A stretch of 64,000 nucleotides of DNA from Bacteroidetes bacterium UBA7662 (GTDB lineage Bacteria; Bacteroidota; Bacteroidia; UBA7662). Where the stretch lies: positions 344,525 to 408,524 of the forward strand of contig DLHS01000015.1 in NCBI GenBank assembly GCA_002483345.1. The letters are read 5' to 3'. Position numbers and translations under genes: made by a program. Positions within the stretch are counted from its first letter, which is position 1; each line of letters opens with the position of its first letter. The notes beneath the pieces are model-generated. The model was given only the letters and a program-made list of their open reading frames with translations, did not search any database and was not told the DNA's origin. Below are positions 1-9,489 of this stretch, one piece after another.

Positions 1-48
1 CAAACACCACGAAAACACAAAATAAAATGTTATCGCTTGTCAATGGAA

Positions 49-2949
49 TCAACTTAAAATAGCTTGTATTTCATCTACATTCAATGATTTCACAAAAGAA
101 TGGTCAGCGGAAACCAAGCTGTCACTGATGGATCGCTTCCGGTCCTGAAGGGCCAGTATTTTCTCTTCTACGGAGTTTTTGGTTATGAATCGGTAGGATA
201 TCACCTTGCGGGTTTGCCCGATACGGTGGGAGCGGTCGATGGCCTGCTGTTCAACCGCAGGGTTCCACCAGGGATCGAGTAAAACTACATAATCGGCAGA
301 AGTCAGATTCAGCCCCAATCCACCTGCTTTCAGGGAAATAAGAAAAACTTTGACGTTTTTGTTGCTGTTAAACTCCTGCACCAGCTCCCTCCTGTTATCC
401 CGGGGTGTTTGACCATCCAAATAAAGGTGTTCAATTTTTTCTGTATCCAACCGCTTTTTGACCAGCCGCAGGTGTTTTACAAACTGCGAAAACACCAGTA
501 TTTTATGGCCTTCATGAAGAGCATTTTTAAGCATGCGCATGGCCTCCTCAAATTTTCCGGAGCTGTCTTTATACAGCTCATCAATCATGGCCGGATGATT
601 GGCCACCTGTCGCAGAACGGTTAAGCCTCTCAGTAACAGCATTTGTGACCGTACTAATCCCTGCTTTTCGATGGCCTCGAGTATTTCGTTCCTGAAACCC
701 GCCTTCAGCTTTTCATAAACGGCTTCCTGCTGATCGGTCATATCACAGTAGTGTACTTGTTCAATTCGATCAGGCAGGTCTTTGGCAACCTGCTTTTTGG
801 TACGCCTGAGCACAAAAGGATTGATAAGGGTCCGCAAGCGGTTCGCTGTTTGTTCGTCTTTCTCCTTTTCTATCGGATTGGCATATTGCTGACGGAAAAA
901 CTTAAGTGTGCCCAATAATCCCGGGTTGGCAAAGGCCATGATCGACCACAGGTCAATCACAGAGTTCTCAACCGGTGTTCCGCTAAGCACCAAACGGTGC
1001 CTGGATCGGAACAAACGAACAGCCCTTGATATCTGTGATCCGGGGTTTTTGATGTTCTGGCCTTCATCGAGTATGATATAATTAAAACTTACCCTTTTGA
1101 ATAGCTCCAGATCAACCCGCGCGGTGCCATAGGAAGTCACCACCAGATCATGTACCAAAAACCACTGCTCTGTTCTGTCACGTTGGGTGCCGGCATGAAT
1201 CATAACCGACAAATCAGGCGCGAATTTTTTAGCCTCATTGTACCAGTTATGTAAAATAGAGGTGGGAACAATAAGCAAGGAAGGTTGCGGTGCAAGGCCC
1301 TCTGCCGCTCTTACTTCTTTGTCTTTCAGTAGCAAACAAAGTGTTTGAACCGTTTTTCCCAAACCCATGTCATCTGCCAGAATACCACCAAATCCATGGG
1401 TCCTGAGAAACCATAACCAGTTGAGTCCTGCCTGCTGATAATTGCGAAGGGTGGCAAAAAATCGATCAGGTTTACTTTCTTCTTTTATTTCGGTAAAGTC
1501 TGTTAACCTGCTGATTTTTAATTTTATATTATCCTCAGCACGTGCCTGTAAAACTTCCTGAAGTTCTGTCACCGCCTGGTAATGATGGCGGTGCATGCGC
1601 AGCTCATCGCCCTCTGTTTTGTCTACATGATTAAATATTGCCAGCAGTTTACTGAACCAGGCTTCCGGTATAATAGCCACACGCCCGTTGGGTAGTACAT
1701 ATTCGCGTATGCCTGCCAATATATGGTTCCGCAGTCTGATGAAAGGCACTTCAAATTCCCCGAAACGGATACGGGCATGAATATCGAACCAATCCCCCGT
1801 TTCAAGGATTTCCATATCCAGCCTGCTGCCCATGATGTAGTAATGTGCAGCCAATTCATCCTGCTCTATCTCAAAACCTGAAGTTTCAAGGATTTCCCGG
1901 TTTTGTGCCAGCCATTCCAGCAGGGCATGATCACTGGTTTCAGATTCACTGAGGCTGAAAACAGCACCTGTGTAGTTGTGGAGACCAAAACGATTGAGTT
2001 TTTCATGCTGATTAAGTTCCCACATATGAGAACGGACGGTGCGGGTGAACTTGTACTGATCTCCCTTCTTTTCCATTCGAACCAGCACCCTGTTGGTGTT
2101 GTTGGCGAGTATTTCCTGGTCATCATAGCGAAAAAGAAGTACCAGCGAAAGTACATTCCCCATCAACTGGGTCAACCGAAGCACGGCCCTGGCTTCTGTT
2201 TTGTTACCGACAATCTCAAAGCCTTCTGCTTTAACCTGATACCGTTCAATCAGATGCAGCGCAAACTTTCGCATATAGGGCTCCTCCGAACTTTTCGGAA
2301 CCTGAATAAAGTACTTCTTAAAAAACGGCTGGAGTTTGACTCCCTCCATTTCCGGGTCAAATTCGTACAGATTATTGTCAATAAGCATCCAGACCGGCTG
2401 GTTGGATACTATCATAGTGTTCTGGTGCTGGAACTTCAATAGTTTTCCCTGAAACAACAAAGTCGGGTAATAGCGGATGCCGTTTTCATCTCTTTTAAAA
2501 TGAAACAGCACTGAAACCTTTCCTTCATTAAAACGAATGCGCTTCCAGGTAGGATCATCGTCATCGCCCATAATGAAAAAATACTTATCACGCATCAGAG
2601 AAATGGCCTTAGCCAGCCGGACTTCTGACAACGGCCTGATTGCCTCATGCAGCTCGCTGCTATAATGTTTCTGGAAAAATTCAACCGGTCGCAGCCCTTT
2701 TTTCGGACTGTGCTTTTTGATGATATATGCCTGATCGCATTCTTCCAGCAAACGGATAAGCTCCCGGTCATCCTCGTCGAGCAGGTAGTCAAACTCCCTG
2801 GCTGTGACGGTATTCAGTTTTTTATGGGTATAGGTGAAATCGCCCCTTTGGTTCAGCTGAACAATGTAAGGGGCAATAAGCAAACCCAGATATTCGTGAT
2901 TATACAACGAATAAACGAGTTTATGAGATATGGCCTGATCTATTTGCAA
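49..2949 (-). CDS. SNF2/SWI2-family DEAD/DEAH-box helicase
   Basis: A 966-residue ATP-dependent DNA translocase. The C-terminal half carries the complete SNF2 motor: Walker A DMGLGKT at about residues 527-533, a DEGQ box at 628-631, LSGTPVEN at about 655-662, and motif VI QQAIDRSHRIGQ at 901-912. The N-terminal 500 residues resemble the SNF2-associated region of bacterial HepA/RapA-like and Bacteroidetes SNF2 proteins, and I recognise no finer domain there. Such proteins remodel protein-DNA or polymerase-DNA complexes; the exact substrate cannot be read from sequence. The start is an ATG with no better internal choice. A TAnnTTTG element lies about 60 bases upstream. The gene stands alone, 100 bases downstream of dapF on the same strand. 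Confidence 0.93.
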   Translation of the reverse strand: MQIDQAISHKLVYSLYNHEYLGLLIAPYIVQLNQRGDFTYTHKKLNTVTAREFDYLLDEDDRELIRLLEECDQAYIIKKHSPKKGLRPVEFFQKHYSSELHEAIRPLSEVRLAKAISLMRDKYFFIMGDDDDPTWKRIRFNEGKVSVLFHFKRDENGIRYYPTLLFQGKLLKFQHQNTMIVSNQPVWMLIDNNLYEFDPEMEGVKLQPFFKKYFIQVPKSSEEPYMRKFALHLIERYQVKAEGFEIVGNKTEARAVLRLTQLMGNVLSLVLLFRYDDQEILANNTNRVLVRMEKKGDQYKFTRTVRSHMWELNQHEKLNRFGLHNYTGAVFSLSESETSDHALLEWLAQNREILETSGFEIEQDELAAHYYIMGSRLDMEILETGDWFDIHARIRFGEFEVPFIRLRNHILAGIREYVLPNGRVAIIPEAWFSKLLAIFNHVDKTEGDELRMHRHHYQAVTELQEVLQARAEDNIKLKISRLTDFTEIKEESKPDRFFATLRNYQQAGLNWLWFLRTHGFGGILADDMGLGKTVQTLCLLLKDKEVRAAEGLAPQPSLLIVPTSILHNWYNEAKKFAPDLSVMIHAGTQRDRTEQWFLVHDLVVTSYGTARVDLELFKRVSFNYIILDEGQNIKNPGSQISRAVRLFRSRHRLVLSGTPVENSVIDLWSIMAFANPGLLGTLKFFRQQYANPIEKEKDEQTANRLRTLINPFVLRRTKKQVAKDLPDRIEQVHYCDMTDQQEAVYEKLKAGFRNEILEAIEKQGLVRSQMLLLRGLTVLRQVANHPAMIDELYKDSSGKFEEAMRMLKNALHEGHKILVFSQFVKHLRLVKKRLDTEKIEHLYLDGQTPRDNRRELVQEFNSNKNVKVFLISLKAGGLGLNLTSADYVVLLDPWWNPAVEQQAIDRSHRIGQTRKVISYRFITKNSVEEKILALQDRKRSISDSLVSADHSFVKSLNVDEIQAILS

Positions 2950-3007
2950 TGTCTGAAATCCGGTTCATTATTTGACTACAGCCGCGCTATACAATGTCCG
3001 GAACTTC

Positions 3008-3015
3008 CAAACTTA
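3008..3015 (-). promoter_or_regulatory. Bacteroidetes -7 element for the SNF2 gene
   Basis: On the minus strand the sequence reads TAAGTTTG, matching TAnnTTTG, with a TTG 18 bases upstream (plus positions 3034-3036), close to the usual 19-21 base spacing. Transcription would start about 55 bases before the SNF2 ATG. Confidence 0.5.
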
Positions 3016-3049
3016 ATATATTTAACAATAATACAAGCCTAATATCGGG

Positions 3050-3850
3050 TCAAAACTTATCAATTAATTTACCACTAAACACAGCTGTGGCGGGTCCCTG
3101 GAGCTGAATGTTGCGGAAGCCCTTGTCTGTCACCTCAAAACGAATGGCAAGCATTCCACCCGGCGTTTGAACCTCTACAAGCTGAGCTCCCCTGAGCGCA
3201 TGTTGACTGGCATATACCAGGGCACAGGCCGTTACCCCGGTACCACAGGCAAGGGTTTCTGCTTCCACCCCTCTTTCAAAGGTTCTCACCGACAAAAGAT
3301 GGTCGCCCGTCTCCTCTGCAAAATTGACATTGGTTCCACCTGGCTGATAGGCAGTTCTCCACCGAATTGCCTCCCCTTCTGTGCTTACAGGGTAATTGGC
3401 CAGATCTTTAACCCACCGAACATGGTGAGGCGAGCCTGTATCAGTGAAAAAATCGCCTTCTATGCTTTCAATCACATCAACGTCTTTCATGCCAAGAGAT
3501 ACCCAGCCGTGTGGCATCAGACTCGCCACATGAGGACCGTCCGTTGCCAGAAAATTTGTTTTTTCTGTTATAATGCCAAGTAAGGCGGCATACATTACGG
3601 CACAACGTCCACCATTGCCACACATGCTTCCCTCACTTCCATCCGCATTGTAGTAAACCATTTCAAAATCATAACCGGCTTTATCCTGTATAAAAATCAA
3701 TCCATCTGCCCCTACCCCGAATTTACGGTCGCACCAACGCTGATAGCGGGCAGTATCTTCCCGTAGAAAATGACCGGCTCGGTTATCTATCAGAATAAAG
3801 TCGTTTCCGGCACCCTGATATTTTACAAATGAAACTTCTTGTGGATGCAT
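3050..3850 (-). CDS. dapF: Diaminopimelate epimerase DapF
   Basis: A 266-residue enzyme that interconverts LL- and meso-diaminopimelate in the cytosol, the penultimate step of lysine synthesis and the source of the peptidoglycan cross-linking residue. The two catalytic cysteines are visible in their signature contexts: Cys77 in MCGNGGRC and Cys202 in ACGTGVTAC. The N-terminal YQGAGNDF motif is also typical. Length is normal for the family. The gene is divergent from htrA, with 133 bases between starts. A second enzyme of the same pathway, dapB, lies at 47.4-48.1 kb, so the pathway genes are dispersed here. Confidence 0.97.
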   Translation of the reverse strand: MHPQEVSFVKYQGAGNDFILIDNRAGHFLREDTARYQRWCDRKFGVGADGLIFIQDKAGYDFEMVYYNADGSEGSMCGNGGRCAVMYAALLGIITEKTNFLATDGPHVASLMPHGWVSLGMKDVDVIESIEGDFFTDTGSPHHVRWVKDLANYPVSTEGEAIRWRTAYQPGGTNVNFAEETGDHLLSVRTFERGVEAETLACGTGVTACALVYASQHALRGAQLVEVQTPGGMLAIRFEVTDKGFRNIQLQGPATAVFSGKLIDKF

Positions 3851-3867
3851 CTGTTTTTCTTTTGACT

Positions 3868-3884
3868 TTTAACCTTTCTTTAAC
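3868..3884 (+). promoter_or_regulatory. Candidate response-regulator box upstream of htrA (first copy)
   Basis: A direct hexamer repeat TTTAAC-N5-TTTAAC with an 11-base period, about 43 bases upstream of the -7 element of the downstream htrA. The geometry (two half-sites one helical turn apart) is typical of OmpR/PhoB-class regulators, and the E. coli CpxR box GTAAA-N5-GTAAA in front of degP has the same layout. A near-identical arrangement precedes the other htrA at 36259-36275. Function is inferred. Confidence 0.35.
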
Positions 3885-3926
3885 AGCTTGCTGACAGGCT
3901 GTCACGTTTATGCTGTAAGTCTTGCT

Positions 3927-3934
3927 TAATTTTG
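3927..3934 (+). promoter_or_regulatory. Bacteroidetes -7 element for htrA
   Basis: TAATTTTG matches TAnnTTTG, 49 bases before the htrA ATG. No convincing -33 TTG is present. A 13-base palindrome, TGACAGGCTGTCA, lies just upstream at 3892-3904. Confidence 0.45.
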
Positions 3935-3983
3935 AACAAGGCACAATCGTTGAACAAAAGTAAACTGAAATAAACTCCACATT

Positions 3984-5426
3984 ATGAAAAGGAACATCGG
4001 AATTTTTGTCATTGCCCTCCTGGGTGCCATGGCTGGTGCAGGTATGATCAAACTACTCGACAAAGATCAGCCTACAGCTCAGCAGGTTGCCAGTCAGCCT
4101 GTACAATTCGCTAATTTCCCGGATCACATTATTCAAAACCCCAATTTTGTCACGGCCTCGGCCATTGCCACACCTGCTGTGGTACACATCAAAACCAAAG
4201 TCACCCCCAAAAGCAGTTCGTCGGCAGAAGAAGAAGACATCCGTTCCTTTTTCGGTCGCCCGGACTTTTTCTTCGGACCCCAGGGACCACAAACAGGTTC
4301 TGGTTCAGGGGTTATTATCAGTGAAGATGGTTACATCATCACCAATAACCACGTCATCAAAGGTGCCGACGAGATAGAAGTAGTACTTAATGACAAACGC
4401 AGTTTCAGCGGTACAGTCGTAGGTACCGACCCCAGCACAGACATTGCCCTGGTAAAAATCAGCGCCAGCGGACTCGCTACCCTGTCGTTTGGTAACAGCG
4501 ACGAGGTACAGGTAGGAGAATGGGTATTGGCAGTAGGAAATCCGTTTAACCTGACCTCTACTGTTACAGCAGGTATCGTTTCAGCCAAGGCCAGAAGTGT
4601 AGGTATCCTGGGGGGTGGCTCCAGTATGGAGGCCTTTATCCAAACAGATGCAGCTGTAAACCCGGGTAATTCGGGTGGCGCGCTCGTCAACGTAAAAGGG
4701 GAACTGATCGGAATAAATACAGCGATCGCCACCAATACAGGTAGTTATCAGGGTTATTCTTTTGCCGTACCGGTTAACATTGCCAGTAAGGTAGTGGAAG
4801 ATATCAAAAATTTTGGTGCGGTACAGCGTGCTTTTCTGGGGGTACAAATACAGGAAGTAGACGCTGCACTGGTAACCAAAGAATCTTTGAAAGTATATGA
4901 TGGCGTTTATGTTGCCGAATTTCTTCCCAACAGTGCGGCAGAAAATGCAGGTATCAAAAAGGGAGATGTAATTGTTCAAATCGATAACAGCCGGGTTAAA
5001 TCAACCCCTGAACTCATGGAGATCATTGGCCGTAAACGTCCGGGTGAAAAAGTACAGGTTCTGGTTAACAGAGGGGGCAAACAGGAAACACTTACTGTTA
5101 CCTTGCGAAATGCAGATGGCAAAACAAGTGTGGTAAAAAATGAAAAACCAGACTATGCTTCGCTGCTTGGAGGAGAATTTGAAAATGTTGCCAAAAAGGA
5201 CATTGATAACCTCAAAATAGAAGGTGGCGTAAAAATTAAAAAACTCATGGCCGGCAAACTGAAGGATACCGGTATACGCGAAGGTTTCATCATCACTAAA
5301 GTTGACCGCACCCCTATTCTTTCTACCAGAGATTTGTTCAAGGCATTGGAAGATAAAAAAGGTGGCGTACTGATTGAAGGAGTGTATCCTTCCGGTGCGA
5401 AAGCATATTATGGTTTCGGCATGTAA
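3984..5426 (+). CDS. htrA: HtrA/Deg-family periplasmic serine protease (copy 1)
   Basis: A 480-residue trypsin-like protease with PDZ domains that degrades or refolds damaged envelope proteins. A short N-terminal hydrophobic segment (about residues 4-23) acts as signal or anchor. The catalytic triad is visible: His123 in NNHVIKG, Asp153 in STDIALVKI and Ser230 in NPGNSGGAL. A PDZ domain follows at about 285-375 and a more divergent second one at about 395-480. The residues between the anchor and His123 include an acidic/Ser-rich linker. The gene is monocistronic, bounded by a strong terminator. A paralogue of nearly equal length is at 36336-37799, and both share a similar upstream direct repeat, suggesting common stress control. 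Confidence 0.95.
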   Translation: MKRNIGIFVIALLGAMAGAGMIKLLDKDQPTAQQVASQPVQFANFPDHIIQNPNFVTASAIATPAVVHIKTKVTPKSSSSAEEEDIRSFFGRPDFFFGPQGPQTGSGSGVIISEDGYIITNNHVIKGADEIEVVLNDKRSFSGTVVGTDPSTDIALVKISASGLATLSFGNSDEVQVGEWVLAVGNPFNLTSTVTAGIVSAKARSVGILGGGSSMEAFIQTDAAVNPGNSGGALVNVKGELIGINTAIATNTGSYQGYSFAVPVNIASKVVEDIKNFGAVQRAFLGVQIQEVDAALVTKESLKVYDGVYVAEFLPNSAAENAGIKKGDVIVQIDNSRVKSTPELMEIIGRKRPGEKVQVLVNRGGKQETLTVTLRNADGKTSVVKNEKPDYASLLGGEFENVAKKDIDNLKIEGGVKIKKLMAGKLKDTGIREGFIITKVDRTPILSTRDLFKALEDKKGGVLIEGVYPSGAKAYYGFGM

Positions 5427-5441
5427 TCAGATTAAATTCTT

Positions 5442-5479
5442 AAAAAAGCCTCAATTTGAATGAATTGAGGCTTTTTTTT
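5442..5479. terminator. Bidirectional intrinsic terminator
   Basis: A stem of GCCTCAATT pairing with AATTGAGGC around a 6-base loop, preceded by six A and followed by eight T. It lies between the convergent htrA and TonB-dependent receptor genes and can serve both. Confidence 0.9.
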
Positions 5480-5486
5480 GATATTC

Positions 5487-7853
5487 CTAAAAGGTAATGC
5501 GATAAAGGACGACCGGAAACAGCCCAACCTGATAAAACATTTGTATCTCACCGGTAGCAGCATTGTATTCTTCTGCAAAGAAATTCTGACGATTGGTGGC
5601 ATTCTGAACATCGAGTGCCCATTCTTCTGTAAAACGCTTTTTATTGCGTTTAAAGCCCAATCGGAGATCCATTCTGAAAAAGTCAGGGTATTTCTGCTCG
5701 TAAACCGAACTTAGATCCAGTGTTTCTTCACCATTTACCCTGGAGGCATCCAGGTCTATAGGTACATACCTTCTTCCTCCGGTCCAGACCAGTCTTCCGC
5801 TGAAGCTGATGACATTTTGTTTTTGTTTCCCCAGTTGCCACTCCCTGCCCCCTAAAAGGTTAGCTGCATAATTACCATTGAACAGGGTATTCCGCCAGAT
5901 GCCATCACTGGCCTGATACCGTGAATCGAACAGAGAGGCCGTGACGACGAAATAATAATTGTTTCTGAAATCTCTTTCCAATGTAAGCTCCAAACCATAA
6001 TTGTAACCTGTTCCAGTGCTTTGGAGGCTATCAGGAGCCGTTACATCGCCAAAATCTGAACCAAAATTAAGTACCGATACCCAGGAGGACTTTTTTTCTA
6101 CTGCTACGTTCGAAAGATATTGATAATAAGTCTCAGCCTTCAGCCGGAAACCTTTACCCAGACTGTTGCTATACCCTAAAACATAATGATCGCTCAGCAT
6201 CAGCCCCAACTGTTCATTGGTTCTGAATAATTGGCCGTTGAGGCGGGTTTCTACCAGGTAAATATTAAGCGGCAACACCCTTGAATGCCGGCCGTAACCC
6301 ATTTGGAAAGACTGTTTTTCATCCAGTTCATACTGCAGACTCAAACGCGGCTCCAGAGATTTGCTGTTGTTCAAGGCAAACCAGTTAAGATGAAAACCAC
6401 CGGTAGCAGTAAATCGGGTGCTGATACGATGGACAAACTGGGCGTATGTCTGTATCAAAGCTGCTTCCCCGTTAAAGGTTATGTAAGAACGCAGTCCGTC
6501 GGGACTGTTATAGTCCCGAACCTTCACATCGTTGTCGAGCCATAACCCGGTTAGGAGTACCCCTGTGCGGAGGCTGTTGCGGGCATCAAACTTATGGTTA
6601 AGCTGGCTGTGCCATTGCACTCTTCCCTCTACAATGGCTGAGCTGAAACGAGGTTGCCGGTTAAGCTGTAAATCTGTGGAATCCACAGAAGTCCTGAATC
6701 TGCCTACATTGACTGCCAAAGTATTTTTCCAATGGGTTTTTTCACCGAAAAAATGATGATAACTCACACCAAGCAATCCCATATCAGAACCATTTTTCAG
6801 ATCCTGTTCCTTGGCTGGATTTTCTACCCGTTCAAGAGAGTCTGCGGAAGGTTTAAAATGGATATCGCTGATACCGCCTATTCCAAAAACCGACAAGCTG
6901 CCTTTTTTCATCGGAAAATGGACTTTAAAAGCAGCATCCTGGTAGAGCGGAATACCCCCCTCCACAAACTGAATTCCCATGGCATCAAATACCCCGAGGG
7001 TAGAATATCGATAGCTGGCGAGGTAGGACGATTTTTTCGCCTTTGAAAGAGGCCCCTCCGCGTTGAACTCAAATCCATTAAAGCCTATCTGGCCTAAAAA
7101 TTCATGTTTTTCATTGTTTCCTTTGCGCATGCTGACATCAAACACGCCTGAAGTGGCATTTCCGTACTCAGGGGCAAAGGCACCTGAAAGGAAGTCGGAA
7201 TTATCAAGCAGGTTGGTGTTGAGAATAGAAATGGCGCCCCCTGAACTACCGGCTCCTGAAAAATGATTCGGACTTGGGATATCGATACCTTCCATCCGCC
7301 AGAGAATACCCAGCGGTGAGTTTCCCCTGACAATGATGTCGTTACGCTGATCATTGACAGAGATAACCCCTGCAAAAGTACTTGCCAGTCGTGCCGGATC
7401 ACCGAATGACCCTGCATAACGCTGTGTTTCTTCCACCGAAAAGGTCCGGGCGCTGACCAGTGATAATTCATTTTTCACCCGACCGTCTTTTTCCCCAGCT
7501 GCCGTTACCCGTATTTCCTTGCCAACCAGCACCTGTTCCTGAAGTTCAATTTGTAATACCAGTTCTCTTGCGCTTGTCAACACCAGATTAGGCAAAAAAG
7601 CAGATTTATAACCCAAATAAGAAACCTGAAGATTTTGTCTGCCAATATTAACCTGCTCTATTCTGAAATAACCCTTTTCATCTGTGGTTGCTCCTTTCAA
7701 AGGTTCTGAGCCTGTCAACACCACATTAGCACCAGCCAGTGGTATTTTACTCTGAGCATCCGTTACTGTACCACGTATCGTTTGCGTAATGTTTTGAGCA
7801 GTTGTCTGGTTAATCCAACCACCTAGAAATACGATAACTATAAGTATCCGCAT
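5487..7853 (-). CDS. TonB-dependent outer-membrane receptor with carboxypeptidase-regulatory N-domain
   Basis: A 788-residue outer-membrane transporter energised by TonB/ExbBD. From the ATG at 7853 there is a clean signal peptide ending ...NQTTAQ; a longer reading from 7898 adds 15 residues that spoil it. A CarboxypepD_reg-like beta-sandwich follows (GTVTDAQSKIPLAGANVVL), as in SusC-like proteins, then the plug (DIIVRGNSPLGILWRMEGI) and a beta-barrel ending in an aromatic residue (YRITF, last residue Phe). No SusD-like partner is adjacent, so this is not a glycan utilisation locus; the ligand is unknown (siderophore, cobalamin, peptide or other). It is transcribed alone, sharing a terminator with htrA. 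Confidence 0.9.
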   Translation of the reverse strand: MRILIVIVFLGGWINQTTAQNITQTIRGTVTDAQSKIPLAGANVVLTGSEPLKGATTDEKGYFRIEQVNIGRQNLQVSYLGYKSAFLPNLVLTSARELVLQIELQEQVLVGKEIRVTAAGEKDGRVKNELSLVSARTFSVEETQRYAGSFGDPARLASTFAGVISVNDQRNDIIVRGNSPLGILWRMEGIDIPSPNHFSGAGSSGGAISILNTNLLDNSDFLSGAFAPEYGNATSGVFDVSMRKGNNEKHEFLGQIGFNGFEFNAEGPLSKAKKSSYLASYRYSTLGVFDAMGIQFVEGGIPLYQDAAFKVHFPMKKGSLSVFGIGGISDIHFKPSADSLERVENPAKEQDLKNGSDMGLLGVSYHHFFGEKTHWKNTLAVNVGRFRTSVDSTDLQLNRQPRFSSAIVEGRVQWHSQLNHKFDARNSLRTGVLLTGLWLDNDVKVRDYNSPDGLRSYITFNGEAALIQTYAQFVHRISTRFTATGGFHLNWFALNNSKSLEPRLSLQYELDEKQSFQMGYGRHSRVLPLNIYLVETRLNGQLFRTNEQLGLMLSDHYVLGYSNSLGKGFRLKAETYYQYLSNVAVEKKSSWVSVLNFGSDFGDVTAPDSLQSTGTGYNYGLELTLERDFRNNYYFVVTASLFDSRYQASDGIWRNTLFNGNYAANLLGGREWQLGKQKQNVISFSGRLVWTGGRRYVPIDLDASRVNGEETLDLSSVYEQKYPDFFRMDLRLGFKRNKKRFTEEWALDVQNATNRQNFFAEEYNAATGEIQMFYQVGLFPVVLYRITF

Positions 7854-8039
7854 GAATTTTGTTTTTGGGTCAAAAGAAAACATTTTTTTGCAGGGCACGC
7901 AACCCCGGGTAAGGCTGAAACGTCATTTCATTGTAACCAGAGATTGCTTTTCTGCAAGTAGCTGCAAACATTATTGAAAATCATGCTGCTTGTAGATGCT
8001 GTAATCAAAAATTTAACCAAATTTGAATAAAACCCTCCT

Positions 8040-8498
8040 ATGAGAAACAAACTGTATCGATCACGCACTGACAGGGTTCTTGCCGGTGTTTGCGCGGGTC
8101 TCGCCACCCATTTCAGGGTCGACCCTGTCTTAATTCGTGTACTTTTCATCGCTGCTGCTATAGGCGGCGGCTTTGGTGTGCTTGCTTATCTGATTTTTTG
8201 GATTGTAACACCTGAAGCGCCCTATCCCGGTTTTGAAAATCCCGTAGAAAATCCCGGCTACCAGGCCGATGCCACACCATCTCCTAACCCAACCCCTGAA
8301 TCCATGTCAAACAACAATGCAAAACAAGGCAGCATCATCGCCGGAACAGTCCTGATACTTTTAGGTGCCATGTTCCTCGCTGATGAGCTCCTCCCCGATT
8401 TTGATTTCGGAAAATTCTGGCCTGTTATCCTGATCGTAATTGGAGCAGCCATGCTGTTTGGTGTCAAATCCTCTAAAAAAGAAGAAGATGCGCGCTGA
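8040..8498 (+). CDS. PspC-domain membrane protein
   Basis: A 152-residue protein with an N-terminal PspC domain (about residues 3-60: YRSRTDRVLAGVCAGLA, then a transmembrane helix ending in IVTPEAP), a Pro/Asn-rich linker and two further transmembrane helices resembling the LiaF N-terminal module (FGKFWPVILIVIGAAMLFG). PspC proteins sense or stabilise a stressed inner membrane. No pspA or pspB is nearby. Its stop overlaps the next start by 11 bases, so the two are probably translationally coupled and act together. Confidence 0.88.
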   Translation: MRNKLYRSRTDRVLAGVCAGLATHFRVDPVLIRVLFIAAAIGGGFGVLAYLIFWIVTPEAPYPGFENPVENPGYQADATPSPNPTPESMSNNNAKQGSIIAGTVLILLGAMFLADELLPDFDFGKFWPVILIVIGAAMLFGVKSSKKEEDAR

Positions 8499-9435
8499 TA
8501 AAATATTCTGGGGGCTTATCCTCATCCTGATAGGAAGTCTGTTTCTGCTGGAGAATTTAGACATCATAGAATTCAGTTTTTCAAGAATATGGCGTTTTTG
8601 GCCTGTATTACTTATTTACTGGGGGGTTTCTGCCCTTTTGAAAAAGAAAGACGGCACTATCAATCCCCTGCTCATAGGCATACAGGTATTAATACTGGTA
8701 TTGGTGGTGTATTTTGCTGTTCGTCCTCATAGAGGAACCCCATCAGGTACCGGCTGGCAGCAGGAACATAAAATTGAGTTTGATTCGGATGATGATGATG
8801 AAAAACTGAAAAAATATGACTTTGCGGAAGACTTTGACAGTGCTGTCAAAACAGCCAGCTTCAGCATGGAATTTGGTGCCGGAAGTCTCGAACTCAAAGA
8901 AGGAGATGATAAGCTGGTTAAAGCCAAAGCAAAAACACGGTTTGGCGGATATGCCTTCGAGTCCAACGTGATGGAAGGTAATGCAGAAATCACCATGGAT
9001 TACAATGGCGAGAACATTAAACTTCACAATGGTGAAAGTTTAGACAACACCGTTTTTCTCGAACTCCATACAGCTCCTGTATGGGCTATTTATCTTGAAA
9101 TGGGTGCAGCATCCGTTGATTTTGACCTTACCAAACACAAAATATCCGAAATTGAAGTAGACTGCGGGGCATCTGAATTAAAACTCGCTCTCGGCCAGCC
9201 CAATGGCATTAAAAGTATACTGAAACTGAAATCAGGAGTTGCAGATATTGATATCGACCTTCCTGCAGATGTAGCTTGTGAAATTATCAGCAACAGTGCT
9301 TTAAGCTCTAAAGATTTTGAAGGCTTTACAAAAGTAAGTTCGGGTATTTACAGAACCCCCGATTTCGACAAATCAAAAACACATTGGGTATTATCGCTTG
9401 AAACCGGCGTTTCAAGTGTTAGTGTGAGCCGATAA
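8488..9435 (+). CDS. LiaF-like membrane protein with cell-wall-stress C-domain
   Basis: A 315-residue protein. The ATG at 8488 starts directly at the LiaI/LiaF-type transmembrane module (RADKIFWGLILILIGSLF, then RFWPVLLIYWG and a third helix to about residue 75). A linker with an acidic DSDDDDE tract leads into a soluble beta-rich domain of repeated short strands like the DUF2154/toastrack domain of LiaF. An upstream in-frame ATG at 8440 lies inside the pspC-like gene and is unlikely. Together with its overlapping partner it probably forms an envelope-stress sensing or scaffolding pair; the signalling partners are not encoded here. Confidence 0.82.
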   Translation: MRADKIFWGLILILIGSLFLLENLDIIEFSFSRIWRFWPVLLIYWGVSALLKKKDGTINPLLIGIQVLILVLVVYFAVRPHRGTPSGTGWQQEHKIEFDSDDDDEKLKKYDFAEDFDSAVKTASFSMEFGAGSLELKEGDDKLVKAKAKTRFGGYAFESNVMEGNAEITMDYNGENIKLHNGESLDNTVFLELHTAPVWAIYLEMGAASVDFDLTKHKISEIEVDCGASELKLALGQPNGIKSILKLKSGVADIDIDLPADVACEIISNSALSSKDFEGFTKVSSGIYRTPDFDKSKTHWVLSLETGVSSVSVSR

Positions 9436-9456
9436 TTATTCTGACAATCTTTTACA

Positions 9457-9488
9457 GGTGACCCAAACAAAACGGGTCACTTTTTTTG
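9457..9488 (+). terminator. Intrinsic terminator after the PspC/LiaF-like pair
   Basis: Stem GTGACCC pairing with GGGTCAC around a 9-base loop, followed by seven T. It ends within a few bases of the next gene's start, so it may also attenuate read-through into the exporter. Confidence 0.8.
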
Positions 9489-9489
9489 T

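Noticed and set aside
1903..2442. A 179-codon plus-strand frame inside the SNF2 gene
   Set aside because: Shadow of a clear helicase gene; no motif and no promoter element.
7899..8039. Partly self-complementary CTGCAAGTAGCTGC and GCTGCTTGTAG upstream of the PspC-like gene, considered as a riboswitch or attenuator
   Set aside because: Pairing is interrupted and there is no terminator T-run or conserved aptamer feature.
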